A DNA stretch of 64,000 bases. It comes from Arthrobacter sp. ISL-85. Lineage in GTDB: Bacteria; Actinomycetota; Actinomycetes; Actinomycetales; Micrococcaceae. Within the stretch, counting starts at the first letter, position 1. Each line of letters opens with the position of its first letter. The stretch covers positions 1 through 64,000 of the forward strand of contig NZ_JAGGPQ010000020.1 in NCBI RefSeq assembly GCF_018613675.1, read 5' to 3'. A program made the translations under genes and the position numbers. The notes beneath the pieces were generated by a model. That model saw nothing but the letters and a program-made list of their open reading frames with translations, made no database searches and was not told the origin of the DNA. Positions 1-7,143 of the stretch are shown piece after piece.

Positions 1-125
1 AAAGACAACATCCAAAACACCTGATCAGCCCATCGCGGCACCCTAAGGCAATAGTTTGATCGGCAGGCCGGCACCGCCATCCGCGGGCCGGCCTGTCCGC
101 TTGGCCCCTGATTGAGAGGACACCC

Positions 126-1355
126 ATGGCCACTCACGACGATTCCGAAACCAGCACCGCCAAGGCGGGGCAGGCTCCGGATCCAAACGATTCGAGGAAA
201 CCCGGCAACCTGCGGGAACTGGAGAAGCCATCCTGGAAGTACATCGCCAGGAAGACCCTCCGGGAATTCAGCAAGGATCAGTGCCCTGATCTGGCAGCAG
301 CCCTCACCTACTATTCAGTGCTGTCGATCTTCCCGGCCCTGTTGGCGCTGGTGTCCCTCCTAGGGATCTTCGGGGACCCGCAAAAGACAACGTCCGCCCT
401 GCTGGATATCGTCCAAGGTTTCGCCCCCGGCCAGACCGTCGAAACGATCCGCCCTGTGGTCCAGGACCTAGCCAGCTCCTCGGCCGCCGGGCTCACCCTG
501 ATCCTGGGCCTCCTCACTGCCCTCTGGTCGGCGTCCGGCTACGTCGGAGCCTTCGGCCGGGCCATGAACCGCGTCTACGAGGTCGATGAGGGCCGGGCCT
601 TCGTGAAACTGCGCGGCACCATGCTCGGCGTAACGGTCGTGAACTTGCTGATCGTCGTCGCGATCGCGGCGATGCTCGTGCTGAGCGGCCCCGTAGCACA
701 GTCCGTCGGAAACCTGATCGGGCTCGGGGGCGCCTTCCTGACGGTCTGGGACATCGCCAAATGGCCAGTGATGCTGGCACTGATCATTGTGGCAATCGCC
801 ATCCTTTACTACGCCACCCCCAACGTCAAGCAGCCGAAATTCCGGTGGATGAGCATGGGTTCTGCCATCGCCTTGGTGGTGTTCCTGCTGGCGTCGCTGG
901 CCTTCGGTTTCTACGTTGCGTACTCCAACAGCTACAACAAGACCTACGGCGCCATCGGGGGCGTCATCGTCGCTCTGCTGTGGCTCTGGATCCTGAACAT
1001 GTCGCTTCTTTTCGGGGCTGAGTTCGACGCCGAAATGGAACGGGCCCGAGAGCTCCAGGCCGGCATCAAGGCGGAGGAAACCATCCAGCTGCCGCCGAGG
1101 GATACGAAGAAGAGCGAGAAGCTGCAGAAGCAGATCGAAGAGGACGTCAATCACGGCCGGGAACTCCGGGAGCAGTACGCCTCGGAGAACGCGCAGGAGG
1201 GCTCCGGCGGAAACCAGGACGGGCAGCCTGCCGGGAACGAACAGAACGGCGTCCGGCCGGATGAGCGGCACCGTGACAGGGTCCGCGAGAAGGTACAGCA
1301 CCGTGCCGCCAACGGAGAGGCCGACGACGGCGGCCAGCGCGGCGGGAGCGCCTAA
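126..1355 (+). CDS. YihY/BrkB-family inner membrane protein
   Basis: 409-residue membrane protein of the YihY/virulence factor BrkB family (once misnamed ribonuclease BN). The N-terminal 50 residues are hydrophilic. Residues about 55-300 carry some six hydrophobic segments, with family-typical stretches such as LTYYSVLSIFPALLAL and YGAIGGVIVALLWLWIL near the last helix. The C-terminal 110 residues are charged, Gln/Glu/Lys-rich and probably cytoplasmic; this tail is longer than in many homologues. The start has a GAGAGGA ribosome-binding site 5-6 bases upstream. The precise function of the family is unsettled; a transport or envelope role is usually assumed. Confidence 0.9.
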   Translation: MATHDDSETSTAKAGQAPDPNDSRKPGNLRELEKPSWKYIARKTLREFSKDQCPDLAAALTYYSVLSIFPALLALVSLLGIFGDPQKTTSALLDIVQGFAPGQTVETIRPVVQDLASSSAAGLTLILGLLTALWSASGYVGAFGRAMNRVYEVDEGRAFVKLRGTMLGVTVVNLLIVVAIAAMLVLSGPVAQSVGNLIGLGGAFLTVWDIAKWPVMLALIIVAIAILYYATPNVKQPKFRWMSMGSAIALVVFLLASLAFGFYVAYSNSYNKTYGAIGGVIVALLWLWILNMSLLFGAEFDAEMERARELQAGIKAEETIQLPPRDTKKSEKLQKQIEEDVNHGRELREQYASENAQEGSGGNQDGQPAGNEQNGVRPDERHRDRVREKVQHRAANGEADDGGQRGGSA

Positions 1356-1391
1356 GCAGGCAGGCCCAGCCGCTGCGCAGAGGGACTAGGC

Positions 1392-1443
1392 AGGACCTTC
1401 GAGATGGAGGAAAATTCATCTTGGAGGTCCTGTTTAGTTTTCC
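1392..1443 (+). terminator. Probable rho-independent terminator after the YihY gene
   Basis: A stem of AGGACCT with AGGTCCT (1392-1398 and 1425-1431) encloses a second pairing of AGATG with CATCT. The T-rich run GTTTAGTTTT follows. It lies 36 bases after the stop codon, where a terminator for this gene would be expected. Confidence 0.5.
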
Positions 1444-1738
1444 CGGGGGTGAAGTAAACCCGGGGTAATACGGGGTCGGCGGTGAGATGGCCTCTTCTGA
1501 GACCGAGGCCAGTCCCCCCAGTCGCCGTCGGCCCCCTCAAAGCTGCCCGGCGCCTGGACGCCACTGTTCGACGCGCAGGTGTCCAGGGCCGGCCCGGCAA
1601 GGCGCAACGGGCCGGGTCCAACTGGACAAGCACGCGGAACTGCAATAATTTCTTGAATACCTCGCCGGGATCCTCCGGAAACTGGCGGGGCCCGCTGAAG
1701 CAGACGGCGGGATTACTGTCGACCCCTTATGAGCGGAC
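1444..1738. other. Intergenic stretch, no gene seen
   Basis: About 300 bases between the terminator and the next small gene. Open frames on both strands read as Arg/Pro-rich shadow translation without a ribosome-binding site. The last ~100 bases are less GC-rich and probably carry the promoter of the following gene, but I cannot name convincing boxes. Confidence 0.4.
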
Positions 1739-1996
1739 ATGCCTGCTACCCATTTTGAACAGTTTCTTGCCGAAGCAGTCGTCGCGGACAGGGAGCCCGG
1801 GCTGGGACTCCGACGCGACGAACTATACGGCCTTTACACGAGCTGGTGCCTCCTGCACAAGGCGGAACTCCAGCCGGCGGCAGCCCTTTGGGAGGCCCTG
1901 CAGGATGCCGGGATCAACCCCGACAGTAATAACCTCTCCATGACCGGACCAGCTGCGGCGGACTACATCGTTGCCAGCGCTCCGGACCTGGTGTAG
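1739..1996 (+). CDS. Small conserved-looking hypothetical protein
   Basis: 85-residue soluble protein without signal peptide or membrane segment. It is acidic, with an amphipathic helical pattern (FEQFLAEAVVADRE, LYGLYTSWCLLHKAEL, ALWEALQDAGINPD). The middle (GLRRDELYGLYTSWC...WEALQDAGI) resembles short phage or plasmid replication/primase-type helical domains only vaguely, so I assign no function. Codon use matches the neighbours and a strong convergent terminator follows, both supporting a real gene. The start is the first ATG; no strong ribosome-binding site is visible. Confidence 0.65.
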   Translation: MPATHFEQFLAEAVVADREPGLGLRRDELYGLYTSWCLLHKAELQPAAALWEALQDAGINPDSNNLSMTGPAAADYIVASAPDLV

Positions 1997-2092
1997 CAGC
2001 CCAGCCCAAACAACGGGCAGGCGTCGGGCCCGCAAGGAAATCAAGACCGTTAGGGGCATGCACTTTCTGCACATGCTGTCCTTCAGTAGGGA

Positions 2093-2120
2093 AGGGCTGC
2101 TGCCGCAGGGCAGCAGCCCT
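2093..2120. terminator. Bidirectional terminator between convergent genes
   Basis: Perfect 12-bp stem AGGGCTGCTGCC / GGCAGCAGCCCT (2093-2104 and 2109-2120) with a 4-base loop, followed on the plus side by CTTCTGT. It sits between the small gene ending at 1996 and the convergent methyltransferase ending at 2166, so it can serve both. Confidence 0.75.
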
Positions 2121-2165
2121 CTTCTGTGCTTGGCACCTGAGCATCTCCACTGCCTACTTACTGTT

Positions 2166-2852
2166 TCAGGGAAGGATGCGTGCCAGCGCGAACCCGTCCC
2201 AGCCCTTGGAACCGACCGTCTGGATCACGGTGGCGTCCAGCCGGGGGTGGTCGCCGAGCAGCTTCAGTGCGTCGATGATGCCCGGCGCGTTGACGGGATC
2301 CATATCCGGGTCCAGGACCGCCCCTTCCCAGATGGTGTTGTCCAGGACCACCGTGGCACCGGGCCTGCCAAGCCTGACGGCCCACTCAAGGTAACGGCTG
2401 TTGTTTTGCTTGTCTGCGTCGATGAAGATGAAGTCGAACGGCTCCCGCTCCTCTTCCTCGAGGGCAGCCAGGGTATCCAGCGCAGGCCCCAGCCGGATCT
2501 CCACCCTCTCCCCCAGGCCCGCTGCGTCGATATTGGCCCACGCCACTTCCGCATGCTGGGGCAGGTATTCGCACGTAACCAGTTTGCCGTTGTGGGGAAG
2601 CCCCCGGCCCATCCAAATGGTGCTGTAACCCGCGAGCGTCCCGATCTCCAGGATGCGGCGGGCGCCGGTGAGCTGGACCAGGAGCTTCAGGAGCTTCCCG
2701 GCGTTGGGTGCCACCTCGATGGAGGGCATCCCGGCTTCCGCCGCGGCCTGGATGGCCCGCTGGACGGCGCTGTCCGGGTGCACCACGGCATCGGACAGGA
2801 ACTCCTCAGTGGCAATCCATTCCGGCCGGGGTTTGTGCTCGAACATTGCCAC
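2166..2852 (-). CDS. Class I SAM-dependent O-methyltransferase (methyltransf_3 family)
   Basis: 228 residues, the normal length for the caffeoyl-CoA/catechol O-methyltransferase-like bacterial family. The SAM-binding motif I reads RRILEIGTLAGYSTIWMGRGL; DFIFIDADKQN supplies the metal- and substrate-binding acidic residues typical of divalent-cation-dependent members, followed by GATVVLDNTIWEGAVLDP. It probably methylates a small hydroxylated aromatic; the substrate cannot be read from sequence. It lies 54 bases downstream of the thiamine-binding protein gene on the same strand, so the two may be co-transcribed, though their functions are not obviously linked. Confidence 0.88.
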   Translation of the reverse strand: MAMFEHKPRPEWIATEEFLSDAVVHPDSAVQRAIQAAAEAGMPSIEVAPNAGKLLKLLVQLTGARRILEIGTLAGYSTIWMGRGLPHNGKLVTCEYLPQHAEVAWANIDAAGLGERVEIRLGPALDTLAALEEEEREPFDFIFIDADKQNNSRYLEWAVRLGRPGATVVLDNTIWEGAVLDPDMDPVNAPGIIDALKLLGDHPRLDATVIQTVGSKGWDGFALARILP

Positions 2853-2906
2853 ATTTTGGCACGCGCCGTCCTGGGGGTCCAGATAATACGGTCCCCTGTT
2901 AGACGG

Positions 2907-3230
2907 TTAGGGCTCCTGCGCCAGGGCGTTCTCCAGGCGGTCAACCTTCGCCGTCAACTCGCCGCTGTAGCCGGGCCTGATGTCTGCTTTGATCACCAAG
3001 GAAACACGGCTGCCGTAGCGCCCCACAGCTTCGGTGGCGCGCTTTACTACGTCGAACACTTCGTCCCACTCACCTTCGATGGTGGTGAACATGGAATCCG
3101 TATGGTTGGGCAGCCCGGACTCCCGGACGATCTTTACTGCGGCGGCAACGGCGTCGTGCACAGACGCGTCGTTGGGCCTGGAGCCTTCGCTGGGAACGCC
3201 TGACGGAGCAACAGAAAATGCAAGCAACAT
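2907..3230 (-). CDS. Thiamine-binding protein, MTH1187/YqgV family (DUF77)
   Basis: 107 residues, typical of the small ferredoxin-like-fold MTH1187/YkoF family that binds thiamine or hydroxymethylpyrimidine. Hallmarks are an N-terminal beta strand (LLAFSVAPSG), the VHDAVAAAVKIVRESGLPNHTDSMFTTIEG block, and the basic VSLVIKADIRPG strand near the end. The frame stays open 80 codons further upstream, but that part reads as low-quality translation. The ATG at 3230 has GGGAGC just upstream and gives the correct family length. It is probably cytoplasmic. It is transcribed away from the TetR gene. Confidence 0.82.
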   Translation of the reverse strand: MLLAFSVAPSGVPSEGSRPNDASVHDAVAAAVKIVRESGLPNHTDSMFTTIEGEWDEVFDVVKRATEAVGRYGSRVSLVIKADIRPGYSGELTAKVDRLENALAQEP

Positions 3231-3353
3231 GCTCCCAAGTCTCCCACGCAGCTGCGGACAGCCGCAGGCCTGAACGCAGGAGGCCGCCGTCACATAAGCG
3301 CCTACCCCGCAGTAACCGTGTTGGCCGCAGGCTCCGTTGCTACCCTTTTGGGC

Positions 3354-4010
3354 ATGAGCCTCGCAGTCGCCCGAAAACCCCTCCGTGCAGACGCAGCGCG
3401 GAACGTGGACAAGATCATCACGGCGGCGCGCCAGTGCTTCCGCCAGTTCGGGCCGGAGGTACCGCTCCAAACCATTGCAACCACCGCCGGCGTGGGCCCG
3501 GCAACCCTCTTCCGCAACTTCGCCGACAAGGAGGAACTGGTGCTCGCCGCCCTTAACCGGCAGCTCCGGCTCACCGTGGACCCGGTCATGGACGGCGCCC
3601 TTGCCGATATCGATGCGGCGGCAGGCTTACTGCGGGTCCTCGAAGCGCTGATGGCGGCAGCAAGCGACGACGCCAACCTGCTGTGCGCGGTGGCGGGCCG
3701 GCGTGAGCTCCTCACCGGAATCACAGGTTCGCTAATGGAATCCATGAGCGTCCTGTTGGCGCGCGGGCAAGGGCAGGGAAGCCTCCGCACTGACATTTCG
3801 ATGACAGACATGTTCCGGCTGCTTGCCATGCTGATCGGCGTGGTGGACACGATGGAACCGGGTTCTGATGCCTGGCGCCGCCCGCTGGCCCTGGTGGAAG
3901 ACGCCATCCGCACGGTCCGCCCGTCGCGTCCGCTTCCCGTGTTCGTGCCCATCCCGGCGTCCCCGGGCTTCACCACATTGCCGGGCCAGCCCGTAGCCCG
4001 GCCGGAGTAA
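3354..4010 (+). CDS. TetR-family transcriptional regulator
   Basis: 218 residues from the ATG at 3354; a GTG 36 bases upstream is a less likely start. The helix-turn-helix lies at about residues 15-60 (IITAARQCFRQFG, PLQTIATTAGVGPATLFRNFADKEELV), a classic TetR arrangement. The C-terminal ligand domain, rich in Ala and Leu, ends in a Pro-rich tail. It is divergent from the thiamine-binding protein gene with about 120 bases between them, so it may control that gene and itself; I see no clear operator palindrome. The ligand is unknown. Confidence 0.85.
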   Translation: MSLAVARKPLRADAARNVDKIITAARQCFRQFGPEVPLQTIATTAGVGPATLFRNFADKEELVLAALNRQLRLTVDPVMDGALADIDAAAGLLRVLEALMAAASDDANLLCAVAGRRELLTGITGSLMESMSVLLARGQGQGSLRTDISMTDMFRLLAMLIGVVDTMEPGSDAWRRPLALVEDAIRTVRPSRPLPVFVPIPASPGFTTLPGQPVARPE

Positions 4011-4175
4011 GCCTGGCGTTCCGGCGCCACCGGTTCCATTGCCGGCCGATTCCGTTGTTAGCAGTGGGCGGGTGCAATACACTCGGAGTTGGGTTAGGCA
4101 GACAGCCCACGGCACTTCCACGTTGGAGCGACCCATGCACTTCGCGCCTGTCCCCCACACAACGGCCGCGCTGCA

Positions 4176-4400
4176 ATGAACCATTCAAAGCTTGTGCACT
4201 ACCTGTCTGATCCCCGTGGACCGGAGGAAGTCCTCCCTGCACTGACAGCCGGGGAGCTGGTGGAACTGCTTGACGCCCTGTACCAGAACCTCGATACTCC
4301 CGAGCCCGAGTTCGACGCGCAGGTCTGGTACGAGATGGGCGTGGAGGAAAGCTGCCGCAGGTCCGTCTCAGCTGAGGGCGCTGCCAACGGGGTAGCCTAA
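4176..4400 (+). CDS. Small acidic hypothetical protein
   Basis: 74 residues, soluble and strongly acidic, with a leucine-rich helical N-terminus (LVHYLSDPRGPEEVLPALTAGELVELLDALYQNLDTP) followed by VWYEMGVEESCRR. No family recognised. The start is an ATG 166 bases after the TetR stop. Codon use is ordinary for the window. I consider it real because the amino-acid pattern is natural, not the Arg/Pro/Ala noise typical of shadow frames. Confidence 0.6.
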   Translation: MNHSKLVHYLSDPRGPEEVLPALTAGELVELLDALYQNLDTPEPEFDAQVWYEMGVEESCRRSVSAEGAANGVA

Positions 4401-4504
4401 GCAACCGACCGCTCCAGCCCGCGGCTTCCGGTCAGTGCCGACCGGACGTCAGCGTCGGCCGGATGTCAGCGCCGGCGCCGGCCTGCTGTCAGGGCCGCCA
4501 CTTG

Positions 4505-4939
4505 TCAGGGCTTGCCCCCGCTATTTTCCCCGGCGCCGGTGTCCCCACCCTGTTCGTTGCCTTCAGTCCCACGTTCGGTCGGCTGAAGATCCTGGTGCGT
4601 TGTCCCGGGGTCCCCATGTTCGTGCCCCCGGTGCTCAGGTCCAGCGTGCCCGTGGCCCTGGTATCCGTGGCCGGGGTGTTCATGGAATTCGTTTGGAACG
4701 TGGTCCTTCGCTTCCAGCAGGTGCTGCTGGAGTTTCTCTTCCGCGTCCCGGCGCCTCCGGGCGGTGTCCCGCAGTTCCCGGGTTGATTCCGAGCCGCGCG
4801 GATCAAGATAGGCGGCCCGCGACTTTGCGGACTGTTCTGCGGCGGGCACTCCAGCGCCTTGTTCTTCCCTGGCGTTCCTGCCGGTTTCCTCGGTGCCCTG
4901 GCCGTCCTGCGGCTCAACAGGCCGTGACTGTTCGTCCAT
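4505..4939 (-). CDS. Hydrophilic His/Gly-rich hypothetical protein
   Basis: 144 residues with no hydrophobic segment, likely largely disordered. The N-terminus is Glu/Gln/Arg-rich with a possible helical stretch (STRELRDTARRRRDAEEKLQQHLLEAKDHVP). It is followed by a histidine-rich section at about residues 83-115 (FHEHPGHGYQGHGHAGPEHRG) and a Gly/Thr/Glu-rich tail. The ATG has an excellent AAAGGAGG ribosome-binding site 7-8 bases upstream, which argues strongly for translation. The clustered histidines suggest metal or acid-stress interaction, but this is only inference. No known domain recognised. Confidence 0.65.
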   Translation of the reverse strand: MDEQSRPVEPQDGQGTEETGRNAREEQGAGVPAAEQSAKSRAAYLDPRGSESTRELRDTARRRRDAEEKLQQHLLEAKDHVPNEFHEHPGHGYQGHGHAGPEHRGHEHGDPGTTHQDLQPTERGTEGNEQGGDTGAGENSGGKP

Positions 4940-5022
4940 CTCGATTCCTCCTTTGGTGGCCGCCTGGGTGTGGGCTGCCTCTCTTCCAGTGCACCACAGA
5001 TGGCACCCTGAATGCAGGGCAG

Positions 5023-5280
5023 CTAGGCGTGGCCCGTGTCTGCCCGCTTGCGGATTTCCCGGCGCACCAAGGCTTGGAGGGCAGGCACGGACGACGTCGG
5101 ATCCAGGTCAAGTGCCTGCCGGAGCCTTTGCGAGAGAAGTTCCAGGTCCTCTTCCGGAACGTCCGAAAGTCCGGCGAAGCGCTTGAAGAAGCGTTTCGCC
5201 GGGAGGCCCGCCCGCCGTCTGGCGTTCTTGTGGCGGACCCTGCCCGCTAAGCCGTCCGCAGGGTGCAGCTGATTTTCCAT
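5023..5280 (-). CDS. Small basic hypothetical protein
   Basis: 85 residues, basic, with a predicted helical middle (VPEEDLELLSQRLRQALDLDPTSSVPALQALVRREIRKRA). No membrane segment or known motif. It lies upstream of, and on the same strand as, the His-rich gene, 83 bases apart. The first ATG is taken as the start. The roughly 115 bases upstream are relatively AT-rich and probably hold its promoter. No function assigned. Confidence 0.5.
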   Translation of the reverse strand: MENQLHPADGLAGRVRHKNARRRAGLPAKRFFKRFAGLSDVPEEDLELLSQRLRQALDLDPTSSVPALQALVRREIRKRADTGHA

Positions 5281-5396
5281 GGTGACCGTTCAATAGGAAA
5301 TCGCATAGCCAACTGCATAAGCCGATCTCATAGTACAACCGGCACCCGCCCAGCAAAGTGATCTGCATCACTACATCGCCCGTCGGGCCTGCCGGG

Positions 5397-5708
5397 TCAG
5401 TTCCAGCCCAGGGCCCTTAACAGCGCGGCAGTGCCGGCTCCGGCGATGACCACCATCAGGAACGGTGCCCGGAATACCAAGGCGATGGCCCCCGCGGCCA
5501 GCGCCCCAAGCCTGGCGTCTGCTGCCAGTCCCTGGCCCGACACCACTGCGTTGACCACTGTCAGCGAGGCCAGCAGGCCGATGGTCATGGTTCCGGCGAC
5601 GCGTGATGTCCGCGGGTCCTCAAGGAATTTGGCGGGGACAAAGTAGCCCACGAGTTTCCATGCGTAGGCAAGCACGCAGGCAATTACCAGCCAGATCCAT
5701 AGGTTCAT
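5397..5708 (-). CDS. azlD: AzlD-family branched-chain amino acid exporter subunit
   Basis: 103 residues, almost entirely membrane-embedded with about four helices (LWIWLVIACVLAYAWKLVGY, MTIGLLASLTVVNAVVSG, LGALAAGAIALVFRAPFLMVVIAGAGTAALLRAL). AzlD proteins partner with AzlC to export branched-chain amino acids and analogues such as azaleucine. The ATG overlaps the azlC stop by 4 bases (ATGA), so the two are translationally coupled. Length and topology are typical of the family. Substrate is inferred from the family, not seen. Confidence 0.88.
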   Translation of the reverse strand: MNLWIWLVIACVLAYAWKLVGYFVPAKFLEDPRTSRVAGTMTIGLLASLTVVNAVVSGQGLAADARLGALAAGAIALVFRAPFLMVVIAGAGTAALLRALGWN

Positions 5709-6520
5709 CCGCCTGCCTCCTCCGTGTCCGCGCCTTCCCGGCGCTCCACTTCCCCGTGGCCGTTCGGGCCCGGATGCTGGCCCTGGGCCTGGTGATGGCC
5801 GTGGAGGTGGCCATGAGTGCCGTAGGGTTCGACGTCGGGCTCCAGGCCCTCGTCGCGGCGCCCATGACTGAACCAGCCCACCAGGGCTGCTACAACTGCG
5901 GCCACCAGGATGGGGACGCCCGCCGGCACGAAGGGAACAGCAACTACGGTGGCCACAGCACACACCGCCGCGATGGCGATTGGCTCACGGCCCTTAAGCC
6001 GGGGCCAGAGTAAGGCCAGGAAGGCGGCGACGGCGGCCCCGTCAAGCCCCCACTGCTTGGGGTCGCCCAATCCGCTTCCGGCGAGCGCACCCACAGCCGT
6101 AAACAGGTTCCACAGCACGTAAACGCCAATTCCGGCAGTCCAGAATCCACGGCGCTGCTCGGCTGGGTCCGTCTGGCCCGTGCTGGTGGCCGTGGATTCG
6201 TCAATGGTCAACTGCGCGCCGACGTACTTGCGCCAGCCGGTGGGCCGGAGCAACGCGTTCAACTGCATGCCGTAGATGCCGTTGCGCATGCCCAGGAGGG
6301 TGGCTGCACTCATGGCGGCGAGGCCGGAACCTCCACCTGCCACCACCCCGATGAAGGCAAACTGCGAGCCACCGCTGAAGAGGAGCAGGCTCAAGGCCAT
6401 GGTCTGCCAGAAGTTGAGCCCGGACGTCACTGCGAGCGCTCCGAATGACACGCCGTAAAGGCCTGTGGCGATGCTGATGGAGATACCCACCCTCACCGCG
6501 GGCGAGGCAAGCAGCTTCAC
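5705..6520 (-). CDS. azlC: AzlC-family branched-chain amino acid exporter, His-rich tail
   Basis: 271 residues. The first ~230 form the AzlC membrane domain, with the family signature region SGLNFWQTMALSLLLFSGGSQF and a short loop carrying the NGIYG motif. It pairs with AzlD in the next gene to export branched-chain amino acids. The start is a GTG overlapping the stop of the upstream DoxX-like gene (GTGA), so three genes form a tight operon. The last ~40 residues are an unusual hydrophilic tail rich in His and Gly (THGHLHGHHQAQGQHPG), not part of the core fold. Confidence 0.88.
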   Translation of the reverse strand: MKLLASPAVRVGISISIATGLYGVSFGALAVTSGLNFWQTMALSLLLFSGGSQFAFIGVVAGGGSGLAAMSAATLLGMRNGIYGMQLNALLRPTGWRKYVGAQLTIDESTATSTGQTDPAEQRRGFWTAGIGVYVLWNLFTAVGALAGSGLGDPKQWGLDGAAVAAFLALLWPRLKGREPIAIAAVCAVATVVAVPFVPAGVPILVAAVVAALVGWFSHGRRDEGLEPDVEPYGTHGHLHGHHQAQGQHPGPNGHGEVERREGADTEEAGG

Positions 6521-7059
6521 ACCCGTGCTCCGGGTTTACTTCCAAGGGCCGGTTTCCGCAGGGTCCAGGCCCAGAGGATCAACGGCGCCTGGAGCGGAAG
6601 CCGCACCGCATGGATCCTCCGCCGTCGCGGTGTGCCATGCGGTCCGTACGCCCCCACAAGGGCATCGACATGACCTGCCAGGAACGCGGTGAACATCGCC
6701 GTGAGGGCGGCGGCTGTCAGCTTTCGGGTGGCCGGAAGGAGAATGCCGACGGCGGCCGCGAGCTCCAGCAGGCCGCTCACGGCGATCCACTCGTCCCGGG
6801 ACAGGACGGCCCACGGATGCTGGGCTGCGGCGCCCGGGGCCGTGCTGAGTTGGGTGGTACCAGGCACCGGATCCTGCCGGCACAGATATCCCGGGACGAC
6901 GTCACGGTAGAAGCCGGGGTCCCTGAAATGCTTGCCTGCGCTGGCTAGCAGAAGGACTCCCATGGCAGCTGCGGACAGGTGCTGGAGGGCTGGGCTGTGA
7001 ATGGATGGGGACGGAGCGGGCAGGCCCTGGGCAGCGGCGGCGGACCTGGGATAAGACAT
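6517..7059 (-). CDS. DoxX-like/MauE-type small membrane protein
   Basis: 180 residues from the ATG at 7059; a TTG four codons upstream is an alternative. About four hydrophobic segments (LSAAAMGVLLLASAGKHF, GLLELAAAVGILLPATRKLTAAALTAMFTAFLAGHVDAL, ending in QAPLILWAWTLRK) match the DoxX/SURF4-like four-helix bundle. FRDPGFYRDVVP precedes an inserted loop of about 30 residues. The role is unknown; relatives associate with oxidoreductases or redox stress. It is first gene of the operon with azlC and azlD, which it overlaps by 4 bases. Confidence 0.7.
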   Translation of the reverse strand: MSYPRSAAAAQGLPAPSPSIHSPALQHLSAAAMGVLLLASAGKHFRDPGFYRDVVPGYLCRQDPVPGTTQLSTAPGAAAQHPWAVLSRDEWIAVSGLLELAAAVGILLPATRKLTAAALTAMFTAFLAGHVDALVGAYGPHGTPRRRRIHAVRLPLQAPLILWAWTLRKPALGSKPGARV

Positions 7060-7143
7060 GGAACCACTCAATCACAGCCACAGCGCTGCCCAGAAACCGG
7101 CACTTGGGACAGGTTGACGGTTGCGCTGCTGCCTTGGGTGGCC

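Noticed and set aside
64..95. CAGGCCGGC/GCCGGCCTG inverted repeat before the first gene
   Set aside because: It may be a terminator for a gene left of the window, but no T run follows on either strand and no gene is visible to assign it to.
1352..1645. Minus-strand frame after the YihY gene containing a natural-looking segment (VYFTPGKTKQDLQDEF)
   Set aside because: The rest is Arg/Pro noise, it overlaps the YihY 3' end, and there is no ribosome-binding site. A gene remnant cannot be excluded but is not supported.
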